Source: Saprospiraceae bacterium (GTDB lineage: Bacteria; Bacteroidota; Bacteroidia; Chitinophagales; Saprospiraceae). Taken from it: 5,446 nucleotides of DNA. The stretch spans positions 1-5,446 of the forward strand of contig JALZVB010000402.1 of assembly GCA_023300835.1 (NCBI GenBank), in the 5' to 3' direction. The translations under genes and the position numbers were made by a program. Under the pieces are notes generated by a model. That model was not told where the DNA came from. It made no database searches and was given only the letters and a program-made list of their open reading frames with translations. Of the stretch, positions 1-4,111 are shown piece after piece (position 1 is the first letter of the stretch; each line of letters opens with the position of its first letter).

Positions 1-476
1 CTCATAAAATTGATAATCCTGTAATCAAACAAAGATTAGAGAACAGCAAGAAAAAAGGGCCCTCCTCTAGTGAAATCAATAAACATAGAGCCAATGCCCT
101 TTCTATAATAAACCACAGGTTAAAACAAAATTCCAAATCATATGCTATTGTAGAGGCTGGTGTATGGGAATATCAGTTTGTTTTTGACGGAGAGATGTCT
201 GAACCGGGTGAATATGATAATGTATGGATTGATTTCAAACGAGATCATACTTATAACTACGGTACAGGTAAAATAGTCGAAGGGTCTGGGAAGTATAATT
301 ATCACCCTACGAGAGTTGAAGTGCTATTGATAGATGATCTTACGACACTTAAACCTCAAGAATTTACTATGAAAGGTGGAGATGATGTAATGATTCTTGT
401 AGGTACGGCTACTTATAAAGACAATCATATCCAAATGAAACTCGTAAGACAGGGTGACAATTATCATAAGTCTTAA
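1..476 (+). CDS. C-terminal part of a lipocalin-like domain protein (5' end outside the window)
   Basis: The reading frame is open from the first complete codon (position 3) to the TAA at 474-476, giving 157 residues with no stop. It contains one ATG (position 195), which falls inside what looks like a folded domain, so that ATG is not the real start and the gene begins upstream of the window. Counting from codon 1, residues 1-48 are basic and polar and look like a linker or coil. From residue 53 a Gly-Val-Trp (GxW, the lipocalin signature) opens a run of alternating hydrophobic and polar strands: WEYQFVF, VWIDFKRDHTYNYG, GKYNYHPTRVEVLLIDD, DVMILVGTATY, HIQMKLVRQG. This strand pattern and the length of about 100 residues fit a lipocalin-like beta-barrel, which in Bacteroidota often sits in secreted or periplasmic proteins. 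The ligand and cellular role cannot be read from this part. It converges with mltG, 141 bp away. Confidence 0.72.
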   Translation, partial: HKIDNPVIKQRLENSKKKGPSSSEINKHRANALSIINHRLKQNSKSYAIVEAGVWEYQFVFDGEMSEPGEYDNVWIDFKRDHTYNYGTGKIVEGSGKYNYHPTRVEVLLIDDLTTLKPQEFTMKGGDDVMILVGTATYKDNHIQMKLVRQGDNYHKS

Positions 477-579
477 ATTATGATTGCTAATAAGAATTCT
501 GAATTTATTTTCTATTAGTATAATTCAAATGGGAGTAATGAGGTTTGACAGCCTTCGCCATTTTTAGTTAAAGATATAA

Positions 580-612
580 GCATGGTTACATGATGAACTC
601 ATGCCTGTTTTT
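580..612 (+). terminator. Weak hairpin plus T-run in the convergent gap
   Basis: GCATG (580-584) pairs with CATGC (600-604). Two further A-T pairs (586-587 with 596-597) extend the stem around a G-U and a bulge, and TTTTT follows at 608-612. It lies 104 bp after the stop of the lipocalin-like gene and just past the end of mltG on the other strand, where a terminator is expected. The stem is short and low in GC, so this is a candidate only. The rest of 477-617 holds no gene; the only other structure seen is a 6-bp AT-rich inverted repeat, TGAATT/AATTCA, at 500-527. Confidence 0.33.
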
Positions 613-617
613 AACGA

Positions 618-1649
618 CTACTTGTATATTCTTCTTTGGTTGAGCCACTTTCTATATTTATTAGCATTTCTGTTGTGGTCAATTAGATTTTTAGCAAATT
701 GATGTTTGCCAGAATTATCAGGATAAGCACAGAAATATAAGTAGTTGTGTTTTTCATAATTTAGAACCGCTTCAATAGAGGATATATCTGGCATCGTAAT
801 AGGGCCAGGAGGTAACCCTTGATACTTGTAAGTATTGTACGGAGAATCAACAGCAATATGCTTGTTTAAGACTCTTCTTATATCAAAATTTCCAACAGCA
901 TATACAACAGTAGGGTCAGCCTGTAATAATTGCCCTCTGTTGAGTCTATTTATATAAACACCTGCAACTCTAGGTTTCTCAGCATTTACAAGTGTTTCTT
1001 TCTGGACGATAGAAGCCAATATATAAGCATCTTTTTGACTTAAGCCTATTTGCTTTAGCTTCTCTTTTCTATCAGTATTGTAAAATTTTTCCGTTTGTTT
1101 TATCAGCTTACGGACTGTATTAATTGGGCTTGTATTCCAATAGAATTCATATGTGTTCGGGATGAATTTGGTTAAAAAGTTTTCTTTATTCATACCATAC
1201 TGGGCCAATAACCTATCTGAATGTAGATAATTGACCATAGTTATAGAGTCATATTCTAGATAATAAGATAGTCTTCCACCTAGTGCTTCCAAGTTCCTCA
1301 GGTTATTGAAAGTCACCTTAACAGGAAACTGCTTACCTGATCTCAATTGTCGAACGAGATCAATATTATTAAGTCCGCTATTAATCAAATATCTTCCTGG
1401 CTTAGGCGTTTTGTATTTCATTAGCTTAGAAACCAATACAAATGAGCTCTCGTTGACTAGAAGATCATGAGACATTAAAGTATCTATAAGATCTTCATAT
1501 GTACTACCTGTGTTAACATGGATTATTTCACTATCTCCATCAGAAGCAATGACATTAGGACTCAATAATTGTTTGTAGCCAATATACCCTCCGATACATA
1601 ATAAAGCTATCAATAGGACTATAAAATATAAAATGTTTCTAGTAGTCAT
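618..1649 (-). CDS. mltG: Endolytic murein transglycosylase MltG (YceG-like)
   Basis: MltG cuts glycan strands of nascent peptidoglycan in the periplasm, leaving a 1,6-anhydro-MurNAc end, and is thought to set strand length as a terminase. The 343 residues match the family length (E. coli about 340). Residues 6-25 form one N-terminal membrane anchor, preceded by a short positively charged tail. Residues 42-105 look like the LysM-like subdomain, with the PKPGRYLI segment at 82-89. The YceG catalytic domain follows: KFIPNTYEFYW (161-171), ILASIVQKET (210-219) with the catalytic glutamate at Glu218, LLQADPTVVYA (241-251), and SPYNTYKYQGLPPGPI (269-284). All hallmark motifs are intact. The ATG lies 2 bp after the panB stop (TAG-TA-ATG), with no recognisable Shine-Dalgarno or promoter of its own, so it is probably co-transcribed and translationally coupled with panB. 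Identification is firm; the regulation is inferred. Confidence 0.96.
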   Translation of the reverse strand: MTTRNILYFIVLLIALLCIGGYIGYKQLLSPNVIASDGDSEIIHVNTGSTYEDLIDTLMSHDLLVNESSFVLVSKLMKYKTPKPGRYLINSGLNNIDLVRQLRSGKQFPVKVTFNNLRNLEALGGRLSYYLEYDSITMVNYLHSDRLLAQYGMNKENFLTKFIPNTYEFYWNTSPINTVRKLIKQTEKFYNTDRKEKLKQIGLSQKDAYILASIVQKETLVNAEKPRVAGVYINRLNRGQLLQADPTVVYAVGNFDIRRVLNKHIAVDSPYNTYKYQGLPPGPITMPDISSIEAVLNYEKHNYLYFCAYPDNSGKHQFAKNLIDHNRNANKYRKWLNQRRIYK

Positions 1650-1651
1650 TA

Positions 1652-2470
1652 CTAGTATTGCTCTGATTCATTAGGGAAGTCAGAAGATTTGACATCTTTA
1701 ATATAGTTTTCTACAGCGCCTTTCATTGTTGAATAGAGGTCTAGGTATCTTCTTAGGAAACGTGGGTTGAAATCATGAGTGATACCAAATAAGTCATGTA
1801 TAACTAATACTTGACCATCAGTTCCACCTCCCGCACCTATTCCGATAGTAGGTATGGAAATAGATTTACTAACTTCCGCAGCTAATGTGGCTGGAATTTT
1901 TTCTAATACTAGTCCAAAACATCCTGCATCTTCCAATAGTTTAGCATCACGCTTTAGTTCTTTAGCCTCTTCGATTTGTTTAGCCCTTACCGTATACGTA
2001 CCGAATTTGTATATAGATTGTGGAGTTAATCCTAGATGCCCCATAACAGGAACCCCTGCAGAGATAATTCTTTTTACAGATTCTTCTATGTTCTTTCCAC
2101 CTTCTAACTTAACAGCGTGAGCACCAGACTCTTTCATAATCCTGATTGCGGATTCTAACGCTTTTTCAGAATTTCCTTGATATGAACCAAAAGGTAAATC
2201 AACTACGACCAATGCTTTTTTTACAGCCCTAATAACTGATGAAGCATGGTAAATCATCTGATCTAGTGTTATAGGTAAGGTTGTTTCATGCCCCGCCATC
2301 ACATTAGAAGCTGAATCTCCTACAAGGATCACATCAATCCCTGCTTCATCAATGATTTTAGCCATACTATAGTCATAAGCCGTTAACATGGTGATTTTCT
2401 CACCTTGGGCTTTCATTTTTTTGAGCACATGAGTGGTCATACGCTTAACATCTTTGCTTACTGCTGACAT
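1652..2470 (-). CDS. panB: 3-methyl-2-oxobutanoate hydroxymethyltransferase (ketopantoate hydroxymethyltransferase)
   Basis: PanB transfers a hydroxymethyl group from 5,10-methylene-tetrahydrofolate to 2-oxoisovalerate, making ketopantoate, the first committed step to pantothenate and CoA, in the cytoplasm. It is a Mg-dependent TIM barrel. From the ATG at 2470 the protein has 272 residues, close to the usual family length. Visible signatures: TMLTAYDYSMAK (27-38), VGDSASNVMAGHETTLPIT (50-68) with metal ligand Asp52, DLPFGSYQ (91-98) with Asp91, KLEGG (121-125) with Glu123, GHLGLTPQS (144-152), the general-base glutamate Glu190 in VLEKIP, and GIGAGGGTDGQ (210-220). These correspond to E. coli Asp45, Asp84, Glu114 and Glu181. 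The frame also extends to a TTG at 2494, adding MPAIIDNN; I reject that start because the ATG gives the normal N terminus and the TTG lies in a possible promoter element. It is the first gene of a two-gene unit with mltG. Confidence 0.95.
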   Translation of the reverse strand: MSAVSKDVKRMTTHVLKKMKAQGEKITMLTAYDYSMAKIIDEAGIDVILVGDSASNVMAGHETTLPITLDQMIYHASSVIRAVKKALVVVDLPFGSYQGNSEKALESAIRIMKESGAHAVKLEGGKNIEESVKRIISAGVPVMGHLGLTPQSIYKFGTYTVRAKQIEEAKELKRDAKLLEDAGCFGLVLEKIPATLAAEVSKSISIPTIGIGAGGGTDGQVLVIHDLFGITHDFNPRFLRRYLDLYSTMKGAVENYIKDVKSSDFPNESEQY

Positions 2471-2491
2471 ATTATTATCTATTATGGCTGG

Positions 2492-2500
2492 CAAGATATA
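2492..2500 (-). promoter_or_regulatory. panB: Possible -7 element of the panB-mltG promoter
   Basis: Read on the minus strand, 2500-2492 is TATATCTTG, a degenerate relative of the Bacteroidota -7 element TAnnTTTG. It lies 21 bp upstream of the panB ATG. Initiation a few bases downstream would leave a leader of roughly 15 nt. No convincing -33 TTTG was found upstream. The call rests on position and partial sequence match only. Confidence 0.25.
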
Positions 2501-2538
2501 AAATAGCGCTAAGATTAACTACTACATTTATTTTCGAT

Positions 2539-2546
2539 TAATTTTG
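2539..2546 (+). promoter_or_regulatory. Bacteroidota-type -7 promoter element, probably giving a leaderless mRNA
   Basis: TAATTTTG matches the Bacteroidota housekeeping-sigma consensus TAnnTTTG exactly. It ends only 4 bp before the ATG of the lipoprotein gene at 2551. Since transcription usually begins several bases after this element, the start site should fall at or next to the A of the ATG, giving a leaderless or nearly leaderless transcript. A good -33 TTTG box is not visible at the usual distance. Confidence 0.55.
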
Positions 2547-2550
2547 CAGC

Positions 2551-3564
2551 ATGAAGCATATAGTTCTGTTACTCGTATTAGGATCGATTTTATCTTGTAG
2601 TAATGATTTTGATGTCATTGAAGAAACACGTGATGTACCAATAGTGTATGGGTTACTTAATCAAGCCGATACAGCACAATATATAAGGGTAGAGCGCGCA
2701 TTTGTAGAAGCGAATACTTCTGCATTAATATTAGCTCAAGATCCTGAACGTTTATATTATCCAGAAACGGCAACTGTTGCCATTAAGCGATTAAGTACAG
2801 GTGACGTTTTTCCACTGACTCGAGTTGATGGTAACATGGAAGGATTTGTTAGAGAAGAAGGTGTATTTGCTCAGAGTCCTAATTTTCTTTATAAAATTCT
2901 TACGCAAGACATTCCTCTTGTAATAGGAGAAATGTATGAATTTCAACTAAATAGAGAAGGAGCAGATTCTTTAGTAACAGCTACTACTGAAATTGTTGAA
3001 GGGTTTAGATTAATTTCTCCTAGTTCTACTAATTCAGCAGCAGCACTTTCATTTTTGCAAAGAGAAGAGACATTTATCAGATGGAGTAGTGAAATATTTG
3101 AAGTTAATAATAGAATTGCAGAAATCTATGATGTCGTATTAGACTTTCATTTTAGAGAAAGGGATATGTCTGCAGGTGGAAGTGGAGTATTTGAAAGAAA
3201 GGAATTAAGTTTAACTATAGCTAACAACATAAATGAAACTGATTTTGAACTTGATGGAAGTGTATTTTATACTTTCTTGAAAGATAACTTAGTTGAAAAT
3301 CCTAGTATTGACAGAAGGTTTGATTTTGTTGACATAAATATTATAGGAGGAAACGAGTCACTTAAAGAGTTTCTTAGGATAGGAGAAGCCAATGTAGGTC
3401 TAACATCATCACAAGATTTCCCACCATTTACAAACTTATCAGAAGGAAGAGGACTATTTGGTTCTATTAACAGATCTAGTCTTGATGGATTACCAATAAC
3501 AGGAGAAACCAAAGATTCTTTGGCTAATGGAATTATCACAAGAGCCTTAAACTTTGATATATAA
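2551..3564 (+). CDS. Predicted surface-exposed lipoprotein of unknown function (DUF4249-like)
   Basis: The 337-residue protein starts with a lipoprotein signal peptide: MKH, a hydrophobic core at 4-14, and a lipobox Ile-Leu-Ser-Cys with Cys16 as the lipidated residue. The residues after the cysteine, Ser-Asn-Asp-Phe-Asp, closely resemble the acidic lipoprotein export signal of Flavobacteriia (Ser-Asp-Asp-Phe-Glu type), which sends lipoproteins to the outer face of the outer membrane; surface location is inferred from this. The mature part is rich in beta strands. VPIVYGLLNQADTAQYIRVER (29-49) resembles the first immunoglobulin-like strand pair of Bacteroidota lipoproteins of the DUF4249 type, and FPPFTNLSEGRGLFGSINRSS (290-310) resembles the TN-x-x-x-G-x-G-x-F turn common near the end of such proteins. 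No catalytic motif is recognised. The family name is a tentative recollection; the lipoprotein call is stronger. The ATG start is supported by the signal peptide and the promoter element immediately upstream. It is divergent from panB. Confidence 0.8.
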   Translation: MKHIVLLLVLGSILSCSNDFDVIEETRDVPIVYGLLNQADTAQYIRVERAFVEANTSALILAQDPERLYYPETATVAIKRLSTGDVFPLTRVDGNMEGFVREEGVFAQSPNFLYKILTQDIPLVIGEMYEFQLNREGADSLVTATTEIVEGFRLISPSSTNSAAALSFLQREETFIRWSSEIFEVNNRIAEIYDVVLDFHFRERDMSAGGSGVFERKELSLTIANNINETDFELDGSVFYTFLKDNLVENPSIDRRFDFVDINIIGGNESLKEFLRIGEANVGLTSSQDFPPFTNLSEGRGLFGSINRSSLDGLPITGETKDSLANGIITRALNFDI

Positions 3565-3578
3565 GTAACACTTTTTTT
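3563..3578 (+). terminator. T-rich tract with a minimal hairpin at the lipoprotein stop codon
   Basis: AAGT (3563-3566) and ACTT (3570-3573) could pair around a 3-nt loop and run directly into seven Ts (3572-3578), overlapping the stop codon. The stem is only 4 bp and AT-rich, so as an intrinsic terminator it would be very weak. It is listed because it is the only terminator-like feature after this gene. Confidence 0.2.
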
Positions 3579-3859
3579 ATAAATGATTAAAGCTCAATAA
3601 GCACATTATCACAATACTCATATTTAGAGCATATTGGTTAGTATACCAGATGGTTGAATAGAAAAGCCGTCTTGCCGTTATCTAACAAAGCGCAAGAAAT
3701 AGTTTGGATTCAGTGATATGCAAATTCGACATAGAACTGAAAACAAAGACTACGATCTTGTTGTGAACCTTCATCCTAAAAATTATACATAAAACAGAGG
3801 TCATAAGGCTAGAAACCTCACTATCGTATGAAAAATATTTATTTATAAGTGGATAGGCT

Positions 3860-3876
3860 CATTAGCGTTGCTAATG
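3860..3876. repeat. Perfect 7-bp inverted repeat with 3-nt loop
   Basis: CATTAGC (3860-3866) and GCTAATG (3870-3876) form a perfect stem around GTT. A second small palindrome, TAAC-GG-GTTA (3877-3886), follows without a gap. There is no T-run on the plus strand after it, so a simple intrinsic terminator is unlikely. It could be part of a structured RNA or a protein-binding site. Confidence 0.5.
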
Positions 3877-3925
3877 TAACGGGTTACTTCTCTGGTAAAT
3901 TCAATTAGGATCTCTTGTACTGCAT

Positions 3926-3945
3926 GTACTACTGTGCAATAGTAC
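3926..3945. repeat. 6-bp inverted repeat GTACTA / TAGTAC
   Basis: GTACTA (3926-3931) is mirrored by TAGTAC (3940-3945) around the 8-nt spacer CTGTGCAA. A further GTAC lies just upstream at 3917-3920. The spacing suits either a short hairpin or a dimeric regulator site. Nothing in the sequence identifies the regulator. Confidence 0.4.
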
Positions 3946-3964
3946 TCGTCCAAGCTAACTGTCG

Positions 3965-4039
3965 AATTGTCATGCTGAAATTCTCTTTCTAGATCAACTT
4001 GTCATAAAATATTCAATTTTTATGTACAAATTGACATGC
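3965..4039 (+). repeat. Three TTG(T/A)CAT repeats at exact 32-bp spacing upstream of dnaK
   Basis: TTGTCAT occurs at 3967-3973 and 3999-4005, and TTGACAT at 4031-4037: three copies starting exactly 32 bp apart, about three turns of the DNA helix, so all would face the same side. The outer copies are longer matches: AATTGTCATGC (3965-3975) and AATTGACATGC (4029-4039) agree at 10 of 11 positions, 64 bp apart. The last copy abuts the sigma-54-like promoter. The phasing suggests cooperative binding of a regulator; this is inference, and chance is possible with such short units. Confidence 0.45.
3999..4029. repeat. Long near-perfect AT-rich inverted repeat upstream of dnaK
   Basis: TTGT plus CATAAAA (3999-4009) pairs with TTTTATG plus ACAA (4018-4024 and 4026-4029): 11 bp of stem broken by a single unpaired T at 4025, around an 8-nt centre. 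It is AT-rich and lacks a T-run, so it looks more like an operator or activator site than a terminator. It does not match the CIRCE operator (TTAGCACTC-N9-GAGTGCTAA). Its left arm is the middle copy of the 32-bp-spaced repeat. Confidence 0.5.
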
Positions 4040-4063
4040 ATTTGGCATGGCACAGCTATTGAT
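4035..4063 (+). promoter_or_regulatory. dnaK: Sigma-54-like (-24/-12) promoter of dnaK
   Basis: TGGCAC (4048-4053), a 5-bp spacer, then TTGAT (4059-4063) resembles the sigma-54 consensus TGGCAC-N5-TTGCW. The -24 half is perfect and the spacing is right; the -12 half has GA where GC is usual. Predicted initiation is near 4074, leaving a leader of about 38 nt before the ATG. A small palindrome, CATGC-ATTTG-GCATG (4035-4049), overlaps its upstream edge, and TTGACA occurs at 4031-4036. If real, transcription would need an enhancer-binding activator, for which the upstream repeats are candidate sites. Confidence 0.42.
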
Positions 4064-4068
4064 CTTAG

Positions 4069-4076
4069 TAATTCTG
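4069..4076 (+). promoter_or_regulatory. dnaK: Alternative -7 element for dnaK (TAATTCTG)
   Basis: TAATTCTG differs from TAnnTTTG at one position and would start transcription about 30 bp before the dnaK ATG. The nearest TTTG (4041-4044) is 24 bp upstream, slightly further than the usual -33 spacing. It is an alternative or additional promoter to the sigma-54-like site; the sequence alone does not decide between them. Confidence 0.25.
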
Positions 4077-4111
4077 TTGTGACGATAATATTAAAAAACT
4101 AAAATTTCAAA

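Larger units (their letters stand above)
3565..4111. other. 547-bp non-coding region between the lipoprotein gene and dnaK
   Basis: No reading frame on either strand looks like a gene. The best short frame, 3718-3792 on the plus strand (24 codons), has no recognisable start signal or similarity. No tRNA, rRNA or insertion-sequence end was recognised. The left part (to about 3840) is largely featureless apart from two small inverted repeats: TCTTGC (3670-3675) with GCAAGA (3692-3697), and GAGGT (3797-3801) with ACCTC (3815-3819). The right part is dense with palindromes, spaced repeats and promoter-like sequence, described as separate entries. It most likely acts as the control region of dnaK; an unannotated small RNA cannot be excluded. 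Confidence 0.7.

Noticed and set aside
1854..2120. Open frame of 88 codons on the plus strand
   Set aside because: It lies entirely antisense to the conserved catalytic core of panB and its translation resembles no known protein; it is a shadow frame.
3267..3539. Open frame of 90 codons on the minus strand
   Set aside because: It is antisense to the conserved end of the lipoprotein gene, with no start signal or recognisable product.
3653..3697. GTTGAAT and ATCTAAC with the inverted repeat TCTTGC/GCAAGA, reminiscent of an integron attC site
   Set aside because: The GTTRRRY-like and RYYYAAC-like boxes are in the wrong order and too close for an attC site, and no integrase or cassette gene is present.
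3718..3792. Short plus-strand frame of 24 codons in the intergenic region
   Set aside because: It is charged and unremarkable in composition, has no promoter or start signal nearby, and its length is expected by chance.
3850..3915. tRNA-like run of small stems
   Set aside because: A D-arm, anticodon arm and T-arm with the invariant TTC loop cannot be assembled, and there is no 7-bp acceptor stem.
3999..4029. CIRCE operator for HrcA upstream of dnaK
   Set aside because: The palindrome here is AT-rich with different arms and does not contain TTAGCACTC or GAGTGCTAA.
3565..4111. Decayed transposase or insertion-sequence remnant in the long gap
   Set aside because: Reading the frames gives no transposase-like motif, and no terminal inverted repeats or target-site duplication flank the region.
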